Shown: positions 1-9,743, counted from the stretch's first letter. The stretch: DNA of 64,000 nucleotides from Astragalus membranaceus (GCA_039519185.1 CM076850.1:87712270-87776269); one strand, 5' to 3'. The notes: generated by a model not told the origin, from the letters alone. A program made the numbers and translations.

Positions 1-470
1 TTAAATTAAAGTGTAACATAGAAAATGAAAGATGTAGTGGAGGTGTGCATAAACTCCGTGCCATGTGCTCTTATTGTGGGGTTTGTACATTTTCATTTTT
101 TGTTTTATTTTTTTTCACTTTTCTAAAATGGTTTAGACTTTTTCCCTTAGAATTATAGTTTTTTTTAGGAAACCTTGAATTACAGTTAGATCTAGGGATA
201 TGATAGCTGCAAAGCATATATGTCATTATCTATTTTATAGCTTGTGTATTTTAAATGTACCCAACAAACATTTACTATACATTAATGTGAGAATCGTTTT
301 TGAATTTTTTTGTGTAAGGAATGTGTGGGTGTACTTTTATTTTCTGGAGCATCAAATTAATTTTCTTTGTGTAAAAAAAATATTTTCTCTCTCTCATATG
401 CTTGCGGTCTTATTCTTTTTAGTTATCGTGTTATTGGTGTGTAGTAACTATCAGTTTTGTCGTTGACTAA
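1..470 (-). repeat. Inverted copy of the LINE-flanking sequence, without the LINE
   Basis: Read on the minus strand, this matches 27945 back to about 27795, then 27475-27411, then 20356-20205. It is therefore the same dispersed sequence that the LINE entered, but unoccupied. About 0.3 kb present at 27475-27795 is missing here and replaced by a short unrelated stretch. The match continues off the left edge. The forward open frame at 200-466 has no family resemblance and is probably chance. Confidence 0.8.
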
Positions 471-1107
471 TCCACGTCGGGGAACTAGGCTTGTGGAAAA
501 AAACCGGTTGACCTGAACCATTTTAAAAACTGAGCTAGACCTTTTTAAAAACCCAAAAAGTTTTAGATCAAAAATTGAACCAGCCCACTTAATAAATTTG
601 TGTAACATTCTCAAATAAACCGGCTAAAACCTAAACCCAAGATGACACCGAGAGCAGTTTGATACTACCCAAACCTATGTGCCGCAAAGACTTCAAGATG
701 AAAAATTGGAAACCCTAATCTCTTTAAGAGTGTTGCCGAACCCTAATCAATCTCAAACAATTTTCTTCTCTCATATTTCTTTCGCGATTTAATGTCTGTT
801 CTTCATCTCATTCGTAATTCAATGTTGTTCGAATTCCCAAGTTCGTAATTTTGTGGTTTCTTAAGATTTCATTTGTGCGTAGGAGTAAGGTATTTCATTA
901 GTTCATATGATCGTCTTTTTAATATTTCGATTGTTCATGCGATTTTGTTTCATCAGAATGATTCTACTTGCATATTTTTCTAGGTTTCTTTTCTTTGTTC
1001 CTTTTCAACACATAAACGAATAATTTGCTTCTTATCGTTGTGAAGTGTCATTGGCTTCAGAATGAGAGTTGTTTTCAACTTGCAGGAAAAAATTTAAGTG
1101 TGGAAAT
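471..1107. other. Non-coding, leader-like stretch
   Basis: No convincing coding sequence. It contains telo-box-like AACCCTAA motifs and pyrimidine-rich tracts as in plant 5' leaders, and an intron-acceptor-like TTGCAG near 1080 just before the TRIM LTR. Part of the 1068-1090 sequence occurs inverted at about 3803-3826 beside the other TRIM LTR, so the two LTR neighbourhoods are related by inversion or copying. Confidence 0.4.
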
Positions 1108-1301
1108 TGTTGGGGAGTCCAGGGGAGCATCGGGAGCAACAACGAGCTAGCCAATGAACCGGACCACCGAGAGACTTGGACGCCACATCTCCACCCAAAA
1201 CCTTAAGGTGTTAGGTATATGGGTCCCCTCTCTTATATATCCTTGATATAGCTCATTCATAGCCGATGTGGGACTAACCACTCACACTTGAATTTCCAAC
1301 A
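1108..1301 (-). mobile_element. TRIM-like LTR (194 bp), reverse orientation
   Basis: Starts TGTTGG and ends CCAACA, the TG...CA ends of an LTR. It is the reverse complement of the 194-bp sequence at 3830-4023. The adjacent interior (1302-1397) carries a polypurine tract and a primer-binding-like site, so this is the 3' LTR of a miniature LTR element. No clear 5-bp target duplication was found. Confidence 0.7.
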
Positions 1302-1392
1302 TCTCCCTCCAAGTATGAGTCGCCCATATCACTATACTTGATCCAAACTAGGATCCACTACCCGCTCCCCCACCAAGCCGAACCATGGCTTT
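1302..1392 (-). mobile_element. TRIM interior: polypurine tract and tRNA-Met-type primer-binding site
   Basis: On the minus strand the sequence next to the LTR is a purine run (GGAGGGAGA), a plausible polypurine tract. About 75 bp upstream is TATCAAAGCCATGG, resembling the TGGTATCAGAGC primer-binding site complementary to initiator tRNA-Met. A gap this short between primer site and polypurine tract with no coding capacity is the hallmark of TRIM elements. The outer bases of the primer site are replaced by the filler at 1393-1427. Confidence 0.65.
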
Positions 1393-1427
1393 GATATGAT
1401 AGCTGCAAAGCATATATGTCATTATCT
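1393..1427. repeat. 35-bp templated filler copied from 197-231
   Basis: Thirty-five bases starting GATATGATAGCTGC are identical to 197-231, about 1.2 kb away in the same orientation. They sit exactly between the TRIM primer-binding site and the first amino acid permease fragment. Such short identical patches at junctions are typical of break repair with template switching. Confidence 0.7.
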
Positions 1428-2066
1428 GTGAGCCGGTTGATGTTACCTGTGATTTTAACTGTTGCGAGTGACATTCCTATGGTTGAATATATGGTTGACG
1501 TGGTGGCAGCAACTATGGACAACCACCATATTTGGTCAAAGCCTCCAATTTGTGAAAGCAAAATCTCCGCCATATTAAAGCAATGGTTCGGCTTGTGGGG
1601 GAGCAGGTAGTAGTAACCTTGAGTATTTTTCAATTTGTTGTTTATAGTAGTAACCTTGAGTGTCTACTTCCCGGTAAAGATGTATGTCATTCATAAAAAA
1701 ATAAACCGTTGGACTAGCAAATGGACCGCCCTGGGAATATTCAGTGTGGCCATGCTTATCATATCGATCCAGGCTGCCACTAGATCAGTTGCAGGAGTCC
1801 CAGAGGATCTGAAAGGTACTAGAACTGTGATTTGCCGGTTGATGTTGGGCTAGTTGTTTGATGTTGATTTTCCCACCATCGCAAATAATGGTTGAGCAAA
1901 CACCTGGAATACTCCCACCATATGGATAATAGCTCCAACATTACCTGCATCTACCAACCAATATGGATTCTTCAACTTCAGTAAATGAACCAAATCCAGC
2001 TTCATGCTGTTGAGAGCAATTGAGCCACATGATGTTGTATTAGAGCTACCGTACATAAATACCAAT
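1428..2066. pseudogene. Scrambled amino acid permease (AAP-type) fragments
   Basis: Three pieces of a plant AAP-family proton/amino acid symporter, a multi-membrane-span plasma membrane protein, lie in mixed orientation. About 1436-1550 minus encodes IWWLSIVAAT and YSTIGMSLA, an early membrane exon. About 1640-1820 plus encodes VYFPVKMYVIHKKI and SVAGVPEDLKG, the C-terminal exon. About 1852-2060 minus encodes NPYWLVDAGNV and FQVFAQPLFAMVG, the central loop and helix. Their order and strands cannot come from one gene. A 17-bp direct repeat (TAGTAGTAACCTTGAGT) occurs at about 1607 and 1646. The same exons recur in the inverted repeat at 8092-9743. Not functional. Confidence 0.75.
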
Positions 2067-2500
2067 TCAATGTGTATATATATGGATTTTTACCCACGTG
2101 CTAATTACTTAATATGTTAATTTGTTTTGTCTTTTTAATCTTCATCTCCACATTTATCTTAATTTTTTATTTTTTTTATTTTATTTTTTATTTCAATAAG
2201 AATTGAAGTTTGGGCAAAAAAATGAATTTTTGGGCCAGCACCCAACAACCAAAAATTTCTCTTTTTTCTCCGTTGAATAAAATTAGCCCACTTAAAACCC
2301 AACATATTTTTGGTCTTTCCTTTCAAAAAATAATTAAAAATAATGAAATTAGATCTGTCTTTTATTTGTCATTTCAACTTGAATACTACAACTTGGATAA
2401 TTAAAGACCATGTCAGATGTAAATCAATAACCTATTATATCAAAACAAGTGTATATTGTGCAGAAAATATTAAATTAAATGAAACCAAACTTCAAATAGG
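2067..2500. other. AT-rich intergenic sequence; contains left edge of duplication
   Basis: No gene or element recognised. The duplicated sequence begins at 2341 within this stretch. Confidence 0.6.
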
Positions 2501-2677
2501 ATACTAGAGAGTAGAGAAGTGTCGGGGGTTCGATCCCCACATTGGGTACGGAGCAGCGTTAAAACTCTGGGTTAGCTGTCCTGCTCTTCGAGGCACGTAC
2601 AATGAGCGAGTGATTAGTCATTGTTGTCCATACTGTGGATACTCAGGTTTACCAAAAAAAAATACTAGAGAATAGAG
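2501..2677 (+). mobile_element. 5'-truncated tRNA-derived SINE with target duplications
   Basis: Near-identical direct repeats ATACTAGAGA(G/A)TAGAG at 2501-2516 and 2662-2677 bracket about 145 bp. The insert has a polymerase III B-box-like GGTTCGATCCCC near its start and an A-rich 3' tail. The A box is missing, suggesting 5' truncation. Shared with unit 2. Confidence 0.75.
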
Positions 2678-2813
2678 ACTAAAGTTTCTTTCTATAAAAA
2701 AAGAGATTAAAGTTTCTTAAAACAAATTCTAAAGTTTCCTTTTCAAATACCCACGTGGGGCAAAGCAAAGCCTCTGGATGCCCATTAGGCTTGATAACTT
2801 CTTTGGAATGAAT

Positions 2814-3174
2814 TAGGGATGTCAAAACGGGCAGCTCGGTCCGGCCCGTTAACGCCTTCAGTCTGCTAAAAATAGGGCGGCCATGCCCGGCCCGTTAACG
2901 GACGCGGGCGCAATATTCATGCCCTGCCCGAGAAATGATGGGCAGGCGGGCCAGTGGGCTAGCGGGCTGGCGGGCTGGCCCGTCAATTTACACTGAATTT
3001 AAAAAAAAAAAAGCGCTAACGGGTGGTTTGGCCCGCCATAGTATTTAGCCTCCGGGCTGGCGGGCGAAGCGGCCCAGGCAACGCGGGCTGGCGGGCAACA
3101 ATACCTTAGCCCTGTCCGCCTTTTTTTGGTGAGCCAACGGGCCGGCCCGGCGGCCAAGCCCATTTTGACATCCC
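2814..3174. mobile_element. hAT-like MITE, GC-rich
   Basis: Terminal inverted repeats TAGGGATGTCAAAACGGG and CCCATTTTGACATCCC bracket a 361-bp non-coding body rich in GGGCTGGCGGGC-type words. Flanking direct repeat AATGAAT at 2807-2813 and 3175-3181 fits the roughly 8-bp target duplication of hAT elements, with the outer base degraded. TAGGG...CA-type ends are typical of plant hAT MITEs. No transposase. Confidence 0.75.
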
Positions 3175-3607
3175 AATGAATAAAAAAATCTTTGGAAGAT
3201 TCATTGTATTTGCTACCGCTGAATTTATTACATCATTGTAAAAGATTAAGTTTTTTTAATAGTCCGTAAAAACATTGTCAATCAAAAGCTAACATCATGC
3301 ATGACACTAGTATAGGTTATTAGGAAGAATCATTAATGAGCATTTTTGACCACTTAAAGTATCGGGTGTCAAGAAGATTATTCCAAAAAATACATTTCTA
3401 ATCTCTCAAATTTAAAAAAAAAAATAAAAGAATACTAAAATGCATTTTTATTTTTATTTAAATACAGGTCTAAGGGATTTTTATATTATTTATTTAAACG
3501 TAACAATTTGTTATGTGACAAGCTACATAGATCATCATTCAAAAGAAAAGCTATGTGACAAGCTATGTAAATCATCCTTTTGTATATTTATATTAACTAA
3601 TATTCTT
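3175..3607. other. AT-rich intergenic sequence
   Basis: No gene, element ends or RNA gene recognised. Contains a short local repeat of CTATGTGACAAGCTA near 3511 and 3551. Confidence 0.5.
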
Positions 3608-3608
3608 T

Positions 3609-3650
<42 letters not shown>
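3608..3650. repeat. TA/TG microsatellite
   Basis: A run of TA dinucleotides followed by TG dinucleotides. The corresponding tract in unit 2 (36961-37042) has a much longer TA run and only a few TG units. Open frames crossing it are artefacts. Confidence 0.95.
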
Positions 3651-3829
3651 GAGCAAAAATTTCGTTGGAGTGAAAGAAGTACATGGGCCAACAGTGGCGG
3701 ATCCAGATCTAGTACTCATAGATAACCCAAATTTTTTTACCCGGTGTATCGCAGAACTTGAGGATTGAACAATGATTTGAGCTTGAGCTTTTCACATAAT
3801 AGTTTTTCCTGCAAGTTGAAAACAATTTC
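3651..3829. other. Transposon-like flank with CAGTGGCGGATCCAG motif
   Basis: Contains CAGTGGCGGATCCAG near 3691, a sequence resembling common plant hAT terminal sequences, but no matching inverted end was found. The last 30 bp before the LTR are an inverted copy of sequence near 1068-1090. Confidence 0.3.
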
Positions 3830-4023
3830 TGTTGGAAATTCAAGTGTGAGTGGTTAGTCCTACATCGGCTATGAATGAGCTATATGAAGGATATATAAGA
3901 GAGGGGACCCATATACCTAATGCCTTAAGGTTTTGGGTGGAGATGTGACGTCCAAGTCTCATGGTGGTCTGGTTCATTGGCTAGCTTGTGGTTGCTCCCA
4001 GTGCTCCCCCAGACTCCCCAACA
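3830..4023 (+). mobile_element. TRIM-like LTR (194 bp), forward
   Basis: Same length as, and inverse of, the LTR at 1108-1301: TGTTGGAAATTC at the start, CTCCCCAACA at the end. Directly after it comes not the primer-binding site but a foreign CACTA-like end; the LTR's last 40 or so bases and the primer site reappear at 8014-8079. About 4 kb was therefore inserted at the LTR/primer-site junction. Confidence 0.7.
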
Positions 4024-4024
4024 A

Positions 4025-4320
4025 CACTACGCAAAACGGGAGGAGCGGCGGCGGTTTAAACCGCCGTTATTGGCTGCTGGCGGCGGTTGGATTTCTCAGC
4101 GGCGGCGGTTTAAACCGCCGTTATTGGTTACTGGCGGCAGTTTAGGAATTGTCGTGGATTTCAGCGTCGGCAGGGTGTACTCGCGGCGATTCTGGAAACC
4201 GTCACACAATCAGCTGCGAGTTTAGCGGCGGTTTGTAACTGTCGTAAAAGTACCAACCAGGTTTCCACACTTAAGGTTAGTGGCGGTTCTAAACCGCTGC
4301 AAAAAATTAAAAATTTAAAT
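4025..4320 (+). mobile_element. CACTA-like terminus with GCGGCGGTTTAAACCGCC subterminal repeats
   Basis: Begins CACTACGCAAAACGGG, matching the CACTA-type terminal repeat, followed by repeated palindromic words around GGCGGTTTAAACCGCC. No matching GTAGTG end was found to the right, so the element is one-ended or degraded. Differences from unit 2 (37414-37710) are mostly C/T and G/A at CpG, as expected from methylated, silenced DNA. Confidence 0.6.
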
Positions 4321-4679
4321 TTGTTTTGCCAAGATTAGTTGACTGCATTGAGCCATTGACTACTAAACAATCCCAGTCATTTAGAAAGAGTTCTACACAA
4401 AAGTACTGAAGTTATTTCAGAATATTTGTTGCAGGGTTGAAGCAACAAGCTAAACATCCAACACAGTGTAACCAAAAGCAATAATTTTTGTAACTGATTG
4501 TAACTTTACATTGCCAAAACTATCTCATATGTATGTGCCACATTATCTGCTAGTAATCAAATGATAAGGATCAGCGCATCTATGCCAAATTACATAACGG
4601 AAAGAACAAAACTGCTATACCAAATTGTACAACAAAGAATGCAAAACCAACCAAAGGGAAACATTACATACAAACCCCT
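4321..4679. other. Non-coding sequence 3' of the peroxidase exon
   Basis: No coding sequence seen. Probably 3' flank of the captured peroxidase exon. Confidence 0.4.
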
Positions 4680-5141
4680 TTAAGAACCTACAAGTTGGGA
4701 ACAATTGAGACGAATCTGACCTTGAGATCCAGTTAAAACATCAAGATTAGACAATTTCAACATAACCCTTGCGAAATCCATACGAAACTTCGATCCATCA
4801 TCAGAAGCATAAGCAGAAACAAGTCTAGCGCAGTCTTCTCCTCAGCCATAAGCTGCTGATCAGCAAACAGCAGGCCTCTTCCTCTCAACAAGCTTTGGTA
4901 ATAGTGAGTGTCAAATGCTGCTCCAGATGATACTGAAGATGTTAATGCTTGCATGTATGACATTCCTTTCTCAGAGTGAACATTCTTTTTCGGCTTGGAT
5001 ATCACGAATGTGGAAACTTTATCAGTGTTGCTACTGCTAATGCTGATGTTCTTATTGTCTGGACAGTTTTGCCTCATCTGACGAAGGAAATCAAGTGGTA
5101 TGTTGGGGTCAGGCTGTCCTGTGCCTTGATAGTTGTATAGC
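4680..5141 (-). pseudogene. Class III peroxidase, last exon, frameshifted
   Basis: Encodes the C-terminal part of a secreted haem peroxidase. After an acceptor-like ACAAAG the frame reads YNYQGTGQPDPNIP, FLRQMRQNCPDN, then AFDTHYYQSLLRGRGLLFADQ, the conserved FD..YY..L..G.GLL.SDQ block after the proximal haem region. It then shifts frame after AEEKTA and continues RLVSAYASDDGSKF and VLTGSQGQIRLNCSQ to a stop at 4680. The serine-rich insert after CPDNKN is unusual and suggests a divergent Prx subgroup. The distal-histidine exon is absent here; a different first exon lies at 15148-15536. A single-base-type frameshift makes this a pseudogene. Confidence 0.8.
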
Positions 5142-6009
5142 CTTTGTAATAATACTTAGCTTTCAAAAAGTGATAACTATTATAAATTAAAATAGGAAAC
5201 CAATTTTCCTTGTTGAAGAACAATTAAGATCATTGCTTAAGATCATAAAGCAAGTACGGAAGGACAATTAATGCACACATGAAATTAAAGTATGCATGTG
5301 ACAATTAATGACTATAGACTAATTAATACAAAACAAGTACTGTGTTAAGATTGAAGCAACGAGAATCTGCGTTAATCTTGAACTGGAATGAACGCAATGA
5401 TCTAATTAACCTAAACGATAAGCCAATTTGATCAAACACACAGCAAAACAGATTTTTGACGCGAAGAACCCTAAAATACCCAGAATTGGGGAAAACGCAA
5501 TACGAACGAATTGAGCAAAATTAAGTGAGCAAGAGGCACGATTTGATAACCCAGTTCGATATCAAAGAGATATCTACGTCTGGGGAATTAAAGCCAACGC
5601 TTAATTCCTGTTGCATTGATTCAATGTTCAATCTTTGATGAAAACGGTACAAGCGAAACCCAATTTGATTTCCCCCTCACTTCCCTAAGCCCACAAATCC
5701 CGTGTTTACTCTCTTCGCACAGTCCCAATGTGATGATTAATCTCGTTACACTGAATAACAGAAACAAATCTATATAACAGCTGCAATCTACAAGTTGGCG
5801 CCAAAAGTGAAGCTTCCAACGGTTATAACTGATTTTTGATTCTGTCCACTAGAAAAACTGACACGTGGCATAGCTTGAGTGATGACAAATTGATTGCCAC
5901 ATAATCATCAATCTCCACCTTGGCAACAATATACTGCAATACATACATAAAAAAACTCCAATATATCTCTACCAAAAGTTGATCTTAGCACAACAAACTA
6001 TGATACCAT
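5142..6009. other. Non-coding sequence inside chimeric insertion
   Basis: No coding sequence recognised. Positions 5287-5316 are the source of a 30-bp templated filler at about 6161-6190. The 5540-5900 part has a repetitive, LTR-leader-like feel but no definable LTR ends. Confidence 0.4.
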
Positions 6010-7219
6010 CTATTGCTTAAGTTCAGCTTTCCTTTTGTGCCAAAGGCGGTCCAATCCACTGTCAGCATCACCCTGCAAATAAAACACGTAAGCATAAAAT
6101 CATGACCTGAGCAATAGAATTCTTAAACAGGTTAACTAAAATCAAACCACACTACCATAGAAAGTATGCATGTGACAATTAATGACTATAAAATCATGAC
6201 CTAAGCAATAGAATTCTTAAACAGGTTAACTAAAATCAAACCACACTACCAAAGACAACCTCCAACAAAGATATTAAACATTACAAACTAACCTACCAAA
6301 AGCCCCAAAGAAAGAATACAAGACATTTAAAACACAGAATTTAACGCAATATAAACAAAATTTCCAAATATAATATCATTGCATGGTTATAGGTATAAGG
6401 ATATAAAGCACATGTCAAAAAGTTAAAATATGATCGAGTAGAGAAAATTTACCAAGAAGAAAACAAGTAAACAGAAAAACCATAACACTTAACTCAACCT
6501 TCTGAACCCCAATTTGACTAGAACCAATAACATTTACCTTTAATTGACACTTGTTTTTATACCAAAATAACTGTTAAAGAAAAAATATTCAAACATTAAA
6601 TCACTTCAGGATTCTTTCTGTGAGCCAAACCAAGGGGTTTAACATGTGTGCTACCAAAGTTTTTACATGTTGAAGATGCTGCCCAATTAAATGGAAGCCA
6701 AAAGTGGAACATTGTCAGGAAAAACAGCTGCTGTTCTCTGCTGTAACTAGAATTAACTATTGCTAGAAATTGAACACAACACACTGCAGGTTATTATACT
6801 GACTAGAAATTTGACTCATATAAACAGAACACATGATGTCACAGAAGAATGAATGTATCTATGTATAGCCAAATGCATAAATGGCAGCAGACTGTAGACC
6901 AGGGAACTTTACATATAGCAAAATTCCATAGATATACATAGAACAATGATGGTGTATGTAAACAGCTGTAATAGAAAACAGATTGCAAGTCTTATGACAC
7001 TCTTATAAAATTTAGACAACTTTTCTTACCACTTGCAGTACTTTTGATAGGTCTTCCATTGTCAAAACTAGGCGATTATCCTGTCATAATGAAGTGTAAG
7101 TACTAGACAGATACAACGAATGTGTATAGACAGACAAAACCAGAATAGAAGCCACCAAAACCTTCTGTTGTCCGTCCCTTTTGACTTTTGGAATTGTTGC
7201 TTGCCTTGCTTTGCAGTGC
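6010..7219 (-). pseudogene. Unidentified gene remnant, three C-terminal exons
   Basis: Three short segments with splice signals join in one frame on the minus strand. 7162-7219 encodes KARQATIPKVKRDGQQK, 7030-7080 encodes DNRLVLTMEDLSKVLQ, and 6010-6072 encodes GDADSGLDRLWHKRKAELKQ and stops. Acceptors end CTGTAG, GACAG and TTGCAG; donors start GTTTTG and GTAAG. Phase is kept across all joins, which supports true exons. The family is not recognised; the charged tail suggests a nuclear protein but that is a guess. No upstream exons are visible. In unit 2 the first two of these exons are duplicated by an insertion. Confidence 0.5.
6094..6251. repeat. 64-bp direct repeat separated by 30-bp templated filler
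   Basis: The sequence ATAAAATCATGACCT... occurs at about 6094-6158 and again at about 6188-6251. Between them lies a 30-bp patch identical to 5287-5316. Present in both units. Confidence 0.8.
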
Positions 7220-8013
7220 CTACAGTTAACCCCTAGTAAAATCATCATGCCAGCATAGACACGTATAAGAAAAACACAGCAACTAAACGACTACTAACGA
7301 TGCACTTGCAGATGACTATAAAAAGGGAGAAATCGCATTATTAGATTTCATAATGGTAAATACAAGAAAATCAATCAATTTAGACTAAGAAACAGGCATT
7401 TAAAATGCAAATACGCTACTATTAAATAAGAAAGAATCAATGCAGGTAACATGTTTTTATGTTAAGCATTTGCATGAAGACCACCCAGATGTCAAGCAAG
7501 GGATTTGAGAAGCATTACTAAATAAGAAACACTTTTTAAAATTAAATCCCTCCTGTCATGCCTTTTGAAGCCACTAACATGGATATCAAGTCATCAAGCA
7601 TACTAACAATGTATCAATCATTACTGCAAAAATGATAATGTGTTAAACCTTGTCTTCACCTATTTATTTCACTGTAAATGATGAATACTTCAAACAAATC
7701 AATTTTGTTGTACCTATTTTAATGCCCTAGTTACACAATGAATTAATCAAGATTCAAAAAATACAACCCCAAGAATCCAGCCACACCCACTTTACTTTCA
7801 AATGCCTCAATTCTTAATCCAAACACATCAGGAAGGTTGACAAAACCTAAGCCAAATAAATAGACAAACTATAGAAAAAGCTAAACTTTAGCACAATAGC
7901 AACCAAAATCTTAGAACTTACAGAGGTCAAGTGAAAAAGAAAAGAACAAACAGAACATTTAATCTCAAAAACAGAACAATAAGAATTACAGAACTAATTA
8001 AAAACCCTAACCT
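7220..8013. other. AT-rich, intron-like sequence
   Basis: No coding sequence recognised. It is the upstream part of the unidentified gene remnant and ends with AACCCTAACCT just before the duplicated TRIM LTR tail. Confidence 0.4.
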
Positions 8014-8079
8014 GTTCATTGGCTAGCTCATTGTTGCTCCCGGTGGTCCCCAACAAGTGGTATCAAAGTCATGGTTCGG
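8014..8079 (+). mobile_element. TRIM LTR tail plus primer-binding site
   Basis: 8014-8055 matches the last part of the LTR at 3830-4023 and ends CCCCAACA. It is followed by TGGTATCAAAGTCATGG, a close match to the initiator-tRNA-Met primer-binding site. This is the LTR/interior junction of the TRIM, split from its LTR by the 4025-8013 insertion. Permease sequence starts 13 bp later, so the TRIM interior is joined to gene fragments. Confidence 0.65.
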
Positions 8080-8091
8080 CTTGGTGGGGGA

Positions 8092-8910
8092 GCTTTGACC
8101 AAATACAGTGGTTGTCCATAGTTGCTGCCACCATGTTAACCATATATTCAACCATAGGAATGTCACTCGCAATAGTTGAAATCACAGGTAACAATTGAGA
8201 TCTTTTACTTATAACTTTGTCTTCATATATATGTTTTTTTCTACATACTCACTAGCTAAATTGTCAACAGCAAATGGGTTTGTTAAGGGTAGCCTAGCGA
8301 GAATGGCTATCAGAGATTTATCAAATCCAAAAAATATATGGAAGATATCCCAAGCTCTTGGTGGCATCACTTTTTCGTATACGCATGTGTACAACTAGAA
8401 ATTCAGGTACACCTTCCTCTTTGATGTTATAGCTTAAGAATAGCCTTGTTGCTGCATCATTTTTCATTGTGATCCTCGTTTTATTTGAAATTAATGTTAG
8501 AACACAACAAAAATGGAAATAAATTGGAGAGATCTTTGTAAAAAGCTAACCAAAGGTTTTTTTTGTTGAAATTTGTACTAAACAGGACACCCTACATTCA
8601 CACCCAGTGAAATCCATGACAACTGCAGCTAAGTGGAGCATTGCAGTGATCACTCTCTACAATGTTTTGTGTGGGTGTCTTGTGTATGCTGCATTTGGGG
8701 ATGAAGCCGGATTTAGATCATTTACTGAAGTTGGATTCATCAATCCATATTGGCTTGTAGATGCAGGTAATGTTGGAGTTATCATCCATATGGTGGGAGT
8801 ACTCCAAGTGTTTGCTCAACCATTATTTGCGATGGTGGGAAAATCAACATCAAACAACTGGCCCAAGATCAACCGGTAAATCATAGTTCCAGTATCTTTT
8901 AGGCCACCAT
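8092..8910 (+). pseudogene. AAP amino acid permease fragment, left arm of inverted repeat
   Basis: Three exon relics with introns. 8092-8187 encodes QWLSIVAATMLTIYSTIG and ends at a GTAAC donor. About 8272-8406 encodes GFVKGSLARMAI and IWKISQALGGITFSYTH, matching the AAP KIWxxxQALGNIAFAYS block, with one stop. About 8585-8879 encodes DTLHSHPVKSMTTAAKWS, LYNVLCGCLVYAAFGDEAG and NPYWLVDAGNVGVIIHMVG, then QVFAQPLFAMVGKS. AAP proteins are plasma membrane proton-coupled amino acid importers of about 470 residues; this covers under half. Direct junction to a TRIM primer-binding site suggests retroelement-borne capture. Confidence 0.8.
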
Positions 8911-8925
8911 ATAAACTAAGTTTAC

Positions 8926-9743
8926 ATGGTGGCTTAAAAGGTACTGGAACTGCGATTTGTCGGTTGATGTTGGGCCAGTTGTTTGATGTTGATTTTCCCA
9001 CCATCGCAAATAATGGTTGAGCAAACATCTGGAATACTTCCCACCATATGGACGATAACTCCAACATTACCTGCATCTACAAGCCAATATGGATTGAAGA
9101 ATCCAACTTCAGTAAATGAACTAAATCCGGCTTCATCCCCGAATGCAGCATACACAAGACACCCACACAAAACATTGTAGAGAGTGATCACTACAATGCT
9201 CCACTTAGCTGCAGTTGTCATGGATTTCACCAGGGTGTGAATGTAGGGTGTACTGTTTAGTACAAATTTCAACAAAAAAACCTTTGGTTAGCTTTTTACA
9301 GAGATCTCTCCAATTAATTTCCATTTTTGTTGTGTTCTAACATTAATTTCAAATAAAACGAGGATCCTAATGAAAAAGGATGCAGCAAGAAGGTTATTCT
9401 TAAGCTATAACATCAAAGAGGAAGGTGTGCCTGAATTTCTAGTTGTACACAGGCGTATACGAAAAAGTGATGCCACCAAGAGCTTGGGATATCTTCCATA
9501 TATTTCTTGGATTTGATAAATCTCTGATAGCCATTCTCGCTAGGCTACCCTTAACAAACCCATTTACTGTTAACAATTTAGCTAGTGAGTAAGTAGAAAA
9601 AACATATATATGAAGACAAAGTTATAAGTAAAAGATCTCGATTGTTACCTGTGATTTCAACTATTGCGAGTGACATTCCTATGGTTGAGTATATGGTTGA
9701 CATGGTGGCAGCAACTATGGACAACCACCATATTTGGTCAAAG
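8926..9743 (-). pseudogene. AAP permease fragment, right arm of inverted repeat
   Basis: Inverted near-copy of 8092-8910. The minus strand again encodes KSMTTAAKWSIVVITLYNVL, YAAFGDEAGFSSFTEVGF and WLVDAGNVG, with the same intron positions. Small differences from the left arm include a short insertion disturbing the reading frame near HMVG. The outermost paired bases are at 8092 and 9743. Confidence 0.8.

Larger units (their letters stand above)
8092..9743. repeat. 1.65-kb palindrome (arms about 820 bp, loop about 15 nt)
   Basis: The left arm ends CTTTTAGGCCACCAT at 8910 and the right arm starts ATGGTGGCTTAAAAG at 8926; the spacer is about 15 nt. The arms stay similar throughout, including introns. 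A transcript across it would fold into a long double-stranded hairpin matching an amino acid permease. Confidence 0.85.

Noticed and set aside
2517..2661. GGTTCGATCCCC suggesting a tRNA gene
   Set aside because: No acceptor stem or cloverleaf; flanking target duplications and an A-tail show a SINE.
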